Shown here: piece after piece, positions 57,248 through 64,000 of the stretch
Numbering within the stretch: position 1 is the first letter of the stretch
Layout: each line of letters opens with the position of its first letter
DNA from: Nesterenkonia sandarakina
GTDB taxonomy: Bacteria > Actinomycetota > Actinomycetes > Actinomycetales > Micrococcaceae
Length of the DNA stretch: 64,000 bases
Reading direction: 5' to 3'
Assembly: GCF_013410215.1 (NCBI RefSeq)
Contig: NZ_JACCFQ010000001.1
Coordinates: forward strand, 2,046,001 to 2,110,000
The notes under the pieces: model-generated
What the model was told of the DNA's origin: nothing
Seen by the model: only the letters and a program-made list of their open reading frames with translations
The model's database searches: none
Translations under genes and position numbers: made by a program

Positions 57248-57781
57248 CTACGGCTCGGTGGATCCTTCCTGGACCTCCTGGCCGTCCTCGGTCTGCTCGA
57301 TCTCCTGCTCGGTGGTGGTGCAGGTCCTCGTCTGCTCCACCCGCTGCACCGCAGGGGCCAGTGCGAGCATCGCGGTGGAGGAGGCGACCTCATCGAGGTT
57401 CAGCAGCACCTCCACGGCCGGGTCCCGGCCATAGCTGACCAGACGCCAGGTCTGCTCGTCCTCCTCCAGGGCCAGCCAGTCCACGCCGTCGGCCGCGACG
57501 CAGTGCTCCGGGGTCGGGCCCGGAGGCACCACCCCGCAGCGCATGACCACGTGGCTGGGATCGCCCCAGACCGCCGTGCCCTGCGAAGTGGTCGGGCGCA
57601 GCTCGTGGTCGCCGATCACGTCAGGGACCGTGAGCATCACCTCCGCACAGTCCGGATTCGCCGCGTCCTCAGCCGCTTCCACGCTCGCCGTGGAGGCGCA
57701 GCCGCTGATCAGCCCGAGTCCCAGCAGAGCAGTGAGCACGCCACGAACGGGGGCACGGTGATGAGCGGGGTTTATAGACAC
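57248..57781 (-). CDS. DUF3515-type lipoprotein
   Basis: A 177-residue protein from GTG 57781; the longer frame upstream crosses the divergent promoter region and is unlikely. The N-terminus is a lipoprotein signal: hydrophobic LTALLGLGLISGC with a lipobox Cys (about 28). The mature part shows DUF3515 features: CAEVMLTVPDVIGDHELRPTTSQGTAVWGDPSHVVMRCGV, then GVDWLALEED and GRDPAVEVLLNLDEVASSTAMLAL. The C-terminus is Glu/Gln-rich. Function unknown. It is commonly found near ddl in actinobacteria, here convergent with it. Confidence 0.85.
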   Translation of the reverse strand: MSINPAHHRAPVRGVLTALLGLGLISGCASTASVEAAEDAANPDCAEVMLTVPDVIGDHELRPTTSQGTAVWGDPSHVVMRCGVVPPGPTPEHCVAADGVDWLALEEDEQTWRLVSYGRDPAVEVLLNLDEVASSTAMLALAPAVQRVEQTRTCTTTEQEIEQTEDGQEVQEGSTEP

Positions 57782-57833
57782 ATGACATATTCTGTACGAA
57801 GTCCGAAGCACATGCCCATTCCAGGAGCACCAG

Positions 57834-58859
57834 ATGACGTATGAGGTCGACCACCGCAAGCCCCGGCCGAAGCGGCGGGGGCGTCGTGTCGTCCTGACCT
57901 TGGTCAGCGTGGTGGCGGTCATCGTGGTCGGCGCCCTGGTGGCAGGCATGTGGTACCTGAACTCTCTGAGCAGCGCCTATGAGGACAATGCGCAGACCTT
58001 CGAGGAGAGCTTCCCGGAAGAGGAGGGCCGCCCGGTCAAGGCTGAGGATGACGAGTCGATCAACATCCTGCTGCTGGGCTCCGATGAGAACGGCGGATCC
58101 GGTGAGTCCGAGGACCTGCCGCGCGTGCCCCAGGGCGGACGCTCGGACACCATGATGCTGATGCATGTCCCCAGCGACCGGGACAGCGTGCAGATCATGT
58201 CGATCCCGCGCGACCTCTGGGTGGAGGTCCCTGGGCAGGGCCAGCACAAGATCAACGCCGCGCTGAGCCTGGGCGGACTCCCGCTGACCATCGACACCAT
58301 CGAGTCGCTCTTCGACGCGCGCATCGACCACGTCGCCGCGGTGGACATGCTCGGCTTCACCGGCCTGGTGGACTCCCTCGGCGGAGTCACCGTGAACTCC
58401 AGCTATGACCAGCCCTTCACCACCGCTCAGGGCTACACCTTCCAGCCCGGGGAACAGGAGATGACCTCCGAGGAGGCGCTCTCCTTCGTGCGGCACCGGC
58501 AGAGCTTCCCGGACGGGGACCTCCAGCGGGTGCGCAACCAGCAGGCCTTCATCCAGGCCGTGATCGATCAGACGGTCACCCCGTCGAACCTGAGCAATCC
58601 TGGCCGGGTGCGGGACCTGGTGGAGACCTTCTCCCCGCATGTGATCGTCGATGACACCCTGGACTCCGGCGCCGTGGCCTCGCTGGGCTGGAACCTGCGC
58701 GGCGCGGTGAACAACGTGGACTTCTTCACCGTCCCGACCGGGGAGAGCAGCTACTCCGACGACGGCCAGTGGATCTTCTACCAGGATGAGCAGGCCATGG
58801 CTGATATCTCTGAGGCCCTGGCGGACAGCACCTTGGACGAGTATGCCGCGTCCCGATGA
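57834..58859 (+). CDS. LytR-CpsA-Psr (LCP) family protein
   Basis: A 341-residue membrane-anchored protein: basic N-terminus, one helix (about 17-43: VVLTLVSVVAVIVVGALVAGMWYL), then an extracellular LCP domain. Motifs are INILLLGSDENGG, GRSDTMMLMHVPSDRDSVQIMSIPRDLWVEVPGQGQHKINAA, VDMLGFTGLVDSLGGVTV and ALSFVRHRQSFPDGDLQRVRNQQAFIQAV, with the conserved Arg/Asp phosphate-binding residues. LCP enzymes attach polymers from polyprenyl phosphate to peptidoglycan. The ATG has CAGGAG upstream. It may use sugars from the UDP-glucuronate pathway above (inference). Confidence 0.93.
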   Translation: MTYEVDHRKPRPKRRGRRVVLTLVSVVAVIVVGALVAGMWYLNSLSSAYEDNAQTFEESFPEEEGRPVKAEDDESINILLLGSDENGGSGESEDLPRVPQGGRSDTMMLMHVPSDRDSVQIMSIPRDLWVEVPGQGQHKINAALSLGGLPLTIDTIESLFDARIDHVAAVDMLGFTGLVDSLGGVTVNSSYDQPFTTAQGYTFQPGEQEMTSEEALSFVRHRQSFPDGDLQRVRNQQAFIQAVIDQTVTPSNLSNPGRVRDLVETFSPHVIVDDTLDSGAVASLGWNLRGAVNNVDFFTVPTGESSYSDDGQWIFYQDEQAMADISEALADSTLDEYAASR

Positions 58860-58917
58860 GCCCCGCCCACAAGCTCGGCTGAGGCTGCGCGCCGCGAACC
58901 CAGGAGGGGAGTCCTAG

Positions 58918-60069
58918 GTGAGAGGCAAGGTCAAGGGCGCCGCCGCGGTGCACCGCTGGTTCCTCCTGGCCGAGGCCGCCCTGGAGACCAATGTCGAGAA
59001 CCTCAACCGGCTCAACGTCTTCCCGATCCCGGATTCGGACACCGGCGAGAACATGCTCGCCACCATCCGGGCCTGCCGCACCAGCGTGGAGCATTCCCCG
59101 AGCCAGGACCTCGGTGAACTCTTCGCCGCCGCCGGCTCCGAAGCCATGTCTCAGGCCTATGGGAACTCCGGGACCCTGCTGGCAGTGCTGATCTCTGGTC
59201 TGGCCGAGCCGCTGCACGGGCATGAGCGACTCACCATCTCCGGGCTCGCCCGGGCGCTGGAACGCGCCAAGGTCCGCTCCTGGTCAGCCCTGACCGATCC
59301 TGTGGCCGGCACGATGCTCTCGGTGCTCGACGCGGTCCACGCCGAGGTCCGCCACCGCGCCGCCGAGGCCGAGGAGCCCGAGAGCCGGGCCGCCCTGGAG
59401 GCGGCCATGCCCTATGTGGTCTCTCGCGCCTTCCTCGCCGTGCAGGCCACCCGGGAGCAGCTGCCCGCGCTCCGGCAGGCCAATGTGGTGGACTCTGGAG
59501 GGTCCGGGCTGCTGGTGGTGCTGATCGCACTGCACGCCACCATCACCGGCAACGAGATGGACTTCGCGCCTTTGGAAAGCCTGCCCGGCTGGCAGCCCTC
59601 CGACGCCCCGACTGGCGCCCCCTGGGATCACAACGACGACGCCGCGGCCGCCGCTTCGCACGATACGAGCGCCGAGGCCGCGTGCGCGCCTGGAACCGCG
59701 GAGATCTCAGAGTCCTCGCAGGCCTCCGGGACCTCCCAGGACCCGGAGGCCTCCGGCGTGGAGGTGATGTGCACCGTGCGGCTTGACCCGCTCGGCGCCG
59801 CCTCGCTGCGCCATGCCCTTGATGACCTCGGAGATTCGGTGATAGTGACCCCCATCGACGCCGAGGCCGACGCGGACGGCAGCTATCGCTGGCGGATCCA
59901 CGTGCACACCCGGGAGGAGCCTCGCACCTCCGCCGCCGTGCACGCCGCGGGCCCGGTGGAGGCCTACTCCGCCACCGGGCTGCACCGCAGCCCGGACCGG
60001 CAGAACGGCCCTGACCAGGCGGTCCGGGACCAGCCCTCGCGAAACAAGCCTTCACGAAATCAGGAGTGA
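58918..60069 (+). CDS. DAK2/DhaL-domain protein (short FakA-like)
   Basis: A 383-residue protein starting at GTG with CAGGAGGGGAG upstream. The N-terminal DhaL domain is clear: NRLNVFPIPDSDTGENMLATI (metal-binding Asp residues, about 31-51), AYGNSGTLLAVLISG, and VVDSGGSGLLVVLIAL (about 190-205). This matches the ATP-binding domain of fatty-acid kinase FakA. A Ser/Ala/Glu-rich linker and a domain with VMCTVRLDPLGAASLRHALDDLGDSVIVTP (about 282-350) follow. FakA is usually ~550 residues, so the C-terminal part is shortened. It lies just before recG, as in many Gram-positives. Confidence 0.85.
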   Translation: MRGKVKGAAAVHRWFLLAEAALETNVENLNRLNVFPIPDSDTGENMLATIRACRTSVEHSPSQDLGELFAAAGSEAMSQAYGNSGTLLAVLISGLAEPLHGHERLTISGLARALERAKVRSWSALTDPVAGTMLSVLDAVHAEVRHRAAEAEEPESRAALEAAMPYVVSRAFLAVQATREQLPALRQANVVDSGGSGLLVVLIALHATITGNEMDFAPLESLPGWQPSDAPTGAPWDHNDDAAAAASHDTSAEAACAPGTAEISESSQASGTSQDPEASGVEVMCTVRLDPLGAASLRHALDDLGDSVIVTPIDAEADADGSYRWRIHVHTREEPRTSAAVHAAGPVEAYSATGLHRSPDRQNGPDQAVRDQPSRNKPSRNQE

Positions 60070-60076
60070 TCTGCAC

Positions 60077-62287
60077 GTGGACGTGCTCCCCGCCACCGAA
60101 CTGAGCCGGGTCCTCGGCGCGGAGTCGGCGAAGACGCTGAAGCAGGGCCTGGGCATCACCACCGCTGCGCAGCTGCTGGCGCACTATCCGCGCCGCTGGA
60201 TCGAGTTCGGTCAGCTCTCCTCCTTCCGGGACCTCCCCGAGCCGGGCGAGCACGTCAGCCTGATCGCGGAGGTCACCGGGGTCTCGGTGCGCAAGATGGC
60301 GAACCGGCGCGGCTCGCTGGCCGAGGTGTGGGTCGCCGACGACGAGGGCAACTCGCTGAAGCTGGCCTTCTTCAACGGCTGGTCCGTGGGTCGCCAGCTC
60401 ACCCAGGGGGCCCGGGCGATCTTCCACGGGAAGGTCGGCAGCTACCGGGACCGGCCTACCTTGAACAACCCCGACTTCACGGTGCTGGTCGACGCCGACC
60501 CGGGCACCATCACCGACCACGTGGACCCTGAGACCGACCCGTTGGGCGCTGCTGAGCTGCCCCGCGCGCTGAACCGGGGAAAGACTCCGGTCCCGCTCTA
60601 CCCGGCCACCGCTGGGATCAGCAGCTTCCGGATCCTGGACTGCATCGAGATCCTGCTGGACCTCACCGACTTCGGCAACTGGCCTGAGCCGCTGCCCGAG
60701 AGCGTCCGAACCGCCGAGAAGCTGCCGGCCCTGGGGGAGGCCTACCGGCTGATCCACCGGCCCGAGACCCTTGAGGATCCCGAGCGTGGACTGCGCAGGA
60801 TGCGCTATCACGAGGCCTTCCTGCTCCAGGGTCTGCTGCACCTGCGCCGCGCCGAGGAGCAGCAGCGCCGCGCCGCCCCGCGGCCCCGGCAGCACGCCGA
60901 CCTGCTCTCCCGGTTCGACGCCGGCCTGGAGTTCACGCTCACCGAGGGTCAGGTCCGCTGCGGTGACCTCATCGGCGCCGAGCTGGAGAGTGAACAGCCG
61001 ATGAACCGGCTGCTGCAGGGCGAGGTGGGGTCGGGCAAGACGCTGGTCGCGCTGCGCGCCATCCTGCAGGTGCTCTCTCACGGGGGGCAGGCCGCGCTGA
61101 TCGCACCCACCGAGGTGCTCGCCGCCCAGCACGAACGCTCGCTGCGCCGGATGCTCGGGGACCTCGCCGAGGAGGTCGGGCTGACCCTGCTGACCGGCTC
61201 GCTGAACACCGCACAACGGCGCCGCGCGCTCCTGGACATCGCCTCGGGCACCGCTGGATTGGTGGTCGGCACCCACGCGGTGCTCGGCGAGCAGGTGCAC
61301 TTCCTGGACCTGGGCCTGGCCGTGGTCGATGAGCAGCACCGCTTCGGGGTGGAGCAGCGCGACGCGCTGCGCAGCCGCTACCAGCTCACCCCGCACATGC
61401 TGGTCATGTCCGCCACCCCGATCCCGCGGTCAGTGGCGATGACGGTCTTCGGCGACCTGGAGCTGACCACGCTGGAGGGTCTGCCTCAGGGGCGGAAACC
61501 GATCACCACCCATGTGGTGCGCACCGTGCAGGGCCCACGGTTCATCGGCCGGGTCTGGGAGCGGATCGCCGAGGAGGTCGCCGCCGGGCACCAGGCCTAT
61601 GTGGTGTGCCCCAAGATCAGTGAGGCCGACGCCCGCGAGGACCCTGAGACCGGGGTGCAGACCGACCAGGACGCCTCGGTGGAACTGATCTCCCAGCGCC
61701 TGGCCGAACACCCGCTGCTGGGGGCGACCCGGCGCGCCGAGGTGCACGGCCGGATGGACGCCGCCGCCAAGGAGGCCGTGATGACCTCCTTCGAGCGCGG
61801 TGAGATCGATGTCCTGGTCTGCACCACCGTGATCGAGGTGGGCGTGGACGTGCACAACGCCACCGTGATGGCCGTGCTCGACGCCGACGCCTTCGGTGTC
61901 TCCACGCTGCACCAGCTGCGCGGACGGATCGGCCGCGGCGGGGCTCACGGGCTGGCCCTGCTGGTCACCCGGCTGCCGGACGGGCACCCCTCCCTGGAGC
62001 GGCTGGAACAGGTGGCCGAGCATTCCGACGGGATGACCCTGGCCCGGCTGGACCTGGAACGCCGGCGGGAGGGCAACGTGCTCGGCGCCGCCCAGGCCGG
62101 CCGGGCGTCCACGCTGAAGCTGCTGCGCACGATCCGAGATGAGAAGATCATCGTCCGTGCCTCCGAGCTGCTCACCGAGCTCAGCGCGGCCGATCCCAGC
62201 TGGGAGAGCTACCCTGGACTGCGCGTGGCGGTGGGGGAGTACCGCGACCTCCATGAGGGCGCCGATGAGTTCATCCAGCGCGGCTGA
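60077..62287 (+). CDS. recG: ATP-dependent DNA helicase RecG
   Basis: A 736-residue SF2 helicase that remodels stalled replication forks and branched DNA. The N-terminal OB wedge is about 40-150 (VSLIAEVTGVSVRKMANRRG). Walker A is GEVGSGKTLVALRAI, the DEQH box is VVDEQHRFGVEQRDALR, and motif III is VMSATPIPRSVAMTVFGDLELTTLEGLPQGRKP. The C-terminal motor has VVIEVGVDVHNATVMAV-like TTVIEVGVDVHNATVM and QLRGRIGRGG. The C-terminal TRG region is present. It starts 7 nt after the DAK2 stop. Confidence 0.96.
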   Translation: MDVLPATELSRVLGAESAKTLKQGLGITTAAQLLAHYPRRWIEFGQLSSFRDLPEPGEHVSLIAEVTGVSVRKMANRRGSLAEVWVADDEGNSLKLAFFNGWSVGRQLTQGARAIFHGKVGSYRDRPTLNNPDFTVLVDADPGTITDHVDPETDPLGAAELPRALNRGKTPVPLYPATAGISSFRILDCIEILLDLTDFGNWPEPLPESVRTAEKLPALGEAYRLIHRPETLEDPERGLRRMRYHEAFLLQGLLHLRRAEEQQRRAAPRPRQHADLLSRFDAGLEFTLTEGQVRCGDLIGAELESEQPMNRLLQGEVGSGKTLVALRAILQVLSHGGQAALIAPTEVLAAQHERSLRRMLGDLAEEVGLTLLTGSLNTAQRRRALLDIASGTAGLVVGTHAVLGEQVHFLDLGLAVVDEQHRFGVEQRDALRSRYQLTPHMLVMSATPIPRSVAMTVFGDLELTTLEGLPQGRKPITTHVVRTVQGPRFIGRVWERIAEEVAAGHQAYVVCPKISEADAREDPETGVQTDQDASVELISQRLAEHPLLGATRRAEVHGRMDAAAKEAVMTSFERGEIDVLVCTTVIEVGVDVHNATVMAVLDADAFGVSTLHQLRGRIGRGGAHGLALLVTRLPDGHPSLERLEQVAEHSDGMTLARLDLERRREGNVLGAAQAGRASTLKLLRTIRDEKIIVRASELLTELSAADPSWESYPGLRVAVGEYRDLHEGADEFIQRG

Positions 62288-62347
62288 GCCCCGGATCACC
62301 AACCCCCGGGAGCGCCAGATACCAGGGCCTCGAGACAGGAGTGTGAG

Positions 62348-62938
62348 ATGTCACGGATCATCGCCGGCACGCATAAGGGGCGCCGCCTGGTCGCGGTCCC
62401 CACCGACGCCACCCGGCCCACCAGCGACCGGGTCAAGGAGTCGCTGTTCTCCCGGCTGGAGGGCTTCGACGCGCTGATCGACGCCGTCGTCGTTGATCTC
62501 TACGCCGGCTCCGGCGCGCTGGGCTTCGAGTCGCTCAGCCGCGGCGCTCGCAGCCTGGAGGCGGTGGACAAGGCCGAGGCCGCGGTGCGCACGCTGCGCC
62601 GCAACGCCGAGTTCTTCGGGCCCGAGGCGCCCCACGCGCTGCGCAAGCCGGTCACCGTGCACAAGGCCGACGCGCTGCGCTACCTGAGCTCGCGCAGCGG
62701 CCCGCCCATCGAGCTGCTCTTCCTGGACCCGCCCTACAGCCTGGGCGACGCCGAGCTGCTCAAGGTGCTCGGAGCTGCCCGGGAGCAGCTGCACGAGGCG
62801 GCCACCGTGGTGATCGAGCGCGACGCCGGCAGCGGGACCCCTTCCCTCCCGGAGGGCCTGGAGATCTTCAGCGAGAAGTCCTACGGCAGCACGCAGATCT
62901 TCATGGTCGAGCCCACGCCAGCAGCTCTTCCGCACTGA
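62348..62938 (+). CDS. rsmD: 16S rRNA (guanine(966)-N(2))-methyltransferase RsmD
   Basis: A 196-residue SAM-dependent methyltransferase modifying 16S rRNA in the small subunit. Family signatures are SRIIAGTHKGRRLVAVPTDATRPTSDRVKESLFSRLE at the N-terminus, the SAM motif VVDLYAGSGALGFESLSRGA, and the catalytic LLFLDPPYS. CAGGAGTG precedes the ATG. Its last 38 nt overlap the convergent methyltransferase-like gene. Confidence 0.95.
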   Translation: MSRIIAGTHKGRRLVAVPTDATRPTSDRVKESLFSRLEGFDALIDAVVVDLYAGSGALGFESLSRGARSLEAVDKAEAAVRTLRRNAEFFGPEAPHALRKPVTVHKADALRYLSSRSGPPIELLFLDPPYSLGDAELLKVLGAAREQLHEAATVVIERDAGSGTPSLPEGLEIFSEKSYGSTQIFMVEPTPAALPH

Positions 62939-63875
62939 GCACGTCCCCGGGGTGCGGGCCGGCGGCCCAGATCGCGTTGAGCTCGGTCTGGGCCAGCGCC
63001 GCCCCGCGCCGCGCGGCGTAGCTCAGGTTCCCCTCGGTGAGCCCTTCGAGCACTTCGTGGGGCGCGCTGAGCAGAGCGCAGCTCGCCGCTGCGTCAGCCG
63101 CCTCCGGGGTGAGCGCCGCCTGCGGCTCCTGTGCCGACTGAGGAGCGGTCGCGGCCGCCGCCTCGAGCAGCGAGAGAACCTGCGCGCGGACGAAGTCCAT
63201 CGGCGGCTCATCCCCGAGGTTCACCAGCAACAGGCCCCCGGGAAGCACCTTCTCGAAGACCGCCCGGTGAAACGCGGGGCTGCGCAGATGCTCCGGTGCG
63301 GCCGCGCTGTTGAACAGGTCCACCACGACGACGTCGAAGCTCGCCTGCTCCAGGGCGCCGCCGGCTCCCAGCACGGCGGCGGCATCGGCCACCAGGTTGC
63401 GCGGTGAGGTGCGCATCGGCAGGTGCTCAAGCACGAAGTCCACCAGCTCCGGCTCGATGTCCACCACGGTCTGCTCCACCTCCGGCCAGTGGTGTTCGAT
63501 CCAGCGCGGCAGGGTCAGCGCCCCAGCACCCAGGTGCAGCACGCGCGGGACCCGGGTGGCGGCGGCATCCGGAGAACCGGCTGCGGCCGGGGCCAGGCGC
63601 TCGCGGGCGCAGGTCTGCAGCACTGCACCCATCCGGAACAGGTAGTCGTGGAGCAGGAAGTCGGGATCGCCGAGCTCCACATGGGACTGCTCGGCGCCGC
63701 CGATGCTCAGCACCACCCCGTCCTCGGTGAGGTCATCCTTGGTGAGCTCGGCGAGCTGCCCGGAGAAGGAGAGCCGCTGGCTGCGGGGGAGTCCCAGGGC
63801 CTCGCTGCCCGGTGCCCCTGACATTGGCGTGTCAGTCTCTGGCGTCACTGAATTTGGCGTCCCGGCCTCAGCCAT
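62901..63875 (-). CDS. Spermidine-synthase-like methyltransferase-fold protein
   Basis: A 324-residue protein with a Rossmann fold resembling spermidine/spermine synthases: VLHLGAGALTLPRWIEHHWPEVEQTVVDIEPELVDFV (SAM/dcSAM site), FDVVVVDLFNSAAAPEHL and LPGGLLLVNLGDEPP. The N-terminal tetramer domain is reduced and an Ala-rich insertion occurs near 235-265. Polyamine specificity cannot be asserted. The ATG overlaps the stop of the next upstream gene (TGATG), so both form an operon entering from the right edge. Its 3' end overlaps rsmD by 38 nt. Confidence 0.82.
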   Translation of the reverse strand: MAEAGTPNSVTPETDTPMSGAPGSEALGLPRSQRLSFSGQLAELTKDDLTEDGVVLSIGGAEQSHVELGDPDFLLHDYLFRMGAVLQTCARERLAPAAAGSPDAAATRVPRVLHLGAGALTLPRWIEHHWPEVEQTVVDIEPELVDFVLEHLPMRTSPRNLVADAAAVLGAGGALEQASFDVVVVDLFNSAAAPEHLRSPAFHRAVFEKVLPGGLLLVNLGDEPPMDFVRAQVLSLLEAAAATAPQSAQEPQAALTPEAADAAASCALLSAPHEVLEGLTEGNLSYAARRGAALAQTELNAIWAAGPHPGDVLSAEELLAWARP

Positions 63876-64000
63876 CAGAGGCTTCCGGTCCCGGCGCGGG
63901 ACCCTGCGGCGGCAGCTGTCGGGTTCACGCGCGGCGGGTGGGCGGCCAGCGCGGCGGGCAGGTGCTCGCGCATCCGGCGCAGCCCTTCACGAATCGTGGC
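63875..64000 (-). CDS. 3' end of an unidentified gene (partial)
   Basis: An open minus-strand frame enters from the right edge with 41 codons and a TGA overlapping the start of the spermidine-synthase-like gene (TGATG). The visible C-terminus starts ATIREGLRRMREHLPAALA and then becomes an Ala/Gly/Pro-rich tail. Nothing recognisable remains, so no function is offered. The overlap and GC-rich codons support it as real coding sequence. Confidence 0.7.
   Translation of the reverse strand, partial: ATIREGLRRMREHLPAALAAHPPRVNPTAAAAGSRAGTGSL

Noticed and set aside
57782-57844. 20-codon frame overlapping the start of the LCP gene
   Set aside because: No ribosome site, and the nearest TATAGA is only 3 nt upstream, so it does not fit the leaderless geometry. 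It probably just lies in the promoter region.
59543-61396. 617-codon minus-strand frame opposite the DAK2 and recG genes
   Set aside because: It covers parts of two well-supported plus-strand genes and has an Arg/Gly/Gln-rich composition typical of antisense frames in high-GC DNA.

Overview
The window is a 64 kb stretch of a high-GC Actinomycetota chromosome, most likely Micrococcales and close to Micrococcaceae (Arthrobacter/Nesterenkonia type). This is an inference from GC-rich codon use, gene order (hisF-hisI-trpE, pyk-tRNA-Leu-pdtaR, ndgR-leuC-leuD-murA-plsC-gpsA-ddl), frequent ATGA overlaps, GTG starts and many apparently leaderless genes. Nothing looks like a prophage, plasmid, insertion sequence, CRISPR array or rRNA operon. 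It is mostly core metabolism with one accessory catabolic island.

Layout. 1-8532: the end of a his operon runs into a trp operon (hisF', hisI, trpE, a trp-associated membrane protein, a small HGC-type membrane protein, trpC, trpB, trpA) and ends in a sodium-coupled NSS transporter with a 34-residue MetS-like partner. 8651-18778: lgt, gltB-gltD, pyk, tRNA-Leu(CAA) and the ANTAR regulator pdtaR. 18904-27195: a ketone-body (3-hydroxybutyrate/acetoacetate) utilisation island on the minus strand (thiolase, scoB, scoA, bdhA, GntP-type permease, PucR/CdaR-type regulator), divergent from an AtoE-type short-chain fatty-acid transporter that is preceded by a coupled 38-codon ORF. 27267-41798: a CHY zinc-finger protein, ilvD, an ilvB attenuator with leader peptide, ilvB-ilvN-ilvC, serA, metG, leuB, ilvE, an FAH-family hydrolase and gltX. 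41918-42300: tRNA-Gln(CTG) and two tRNA-Glu(CTC). 42467-49393: membrane and surface genes (PH-like protein, YetF/DUF421, lipoprotein-type class F sortase, CHRD protein), an ECF sigma/anti-sigma pair, thiL and a UDP-glucose dehydrogenase. 49457-64000: ndgR divergent from leuCD, then murA, plsC-like, gpsA, ddl, a DUF3515 lipoprotein, an LCP protein, a DAK2 protein, recG, rsmD, a spermidine-synthase-like methyltransferase, and the 3' end of an unidentified gene.

How it works together. Most of the window makes branched-chain and aromatic amino acids and the glutamate that supplies their nitrogen (gltBD). Control is visible in two places. The ilvBNC leader has an 18-residue peptide with rare CTA/GTA codons, an intrinsic terminator, and an upstream segment able to pair with the terminator's 5' arm. 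An inverted repeat between ndgR and leuC lies over the likely promoters of both genes.

The most unusual structure is a ~70-bp hairpin element found four times in intergenic DNA (18796, 27615, 42355, 43106). Its arms show compensatory base changes between copies. Also notable are repeated -10-like hexamers placed 6-8 nt before start codons, short tandem duplications that span stop codons, and a trp-operon-linked NSS/MetS transporter.
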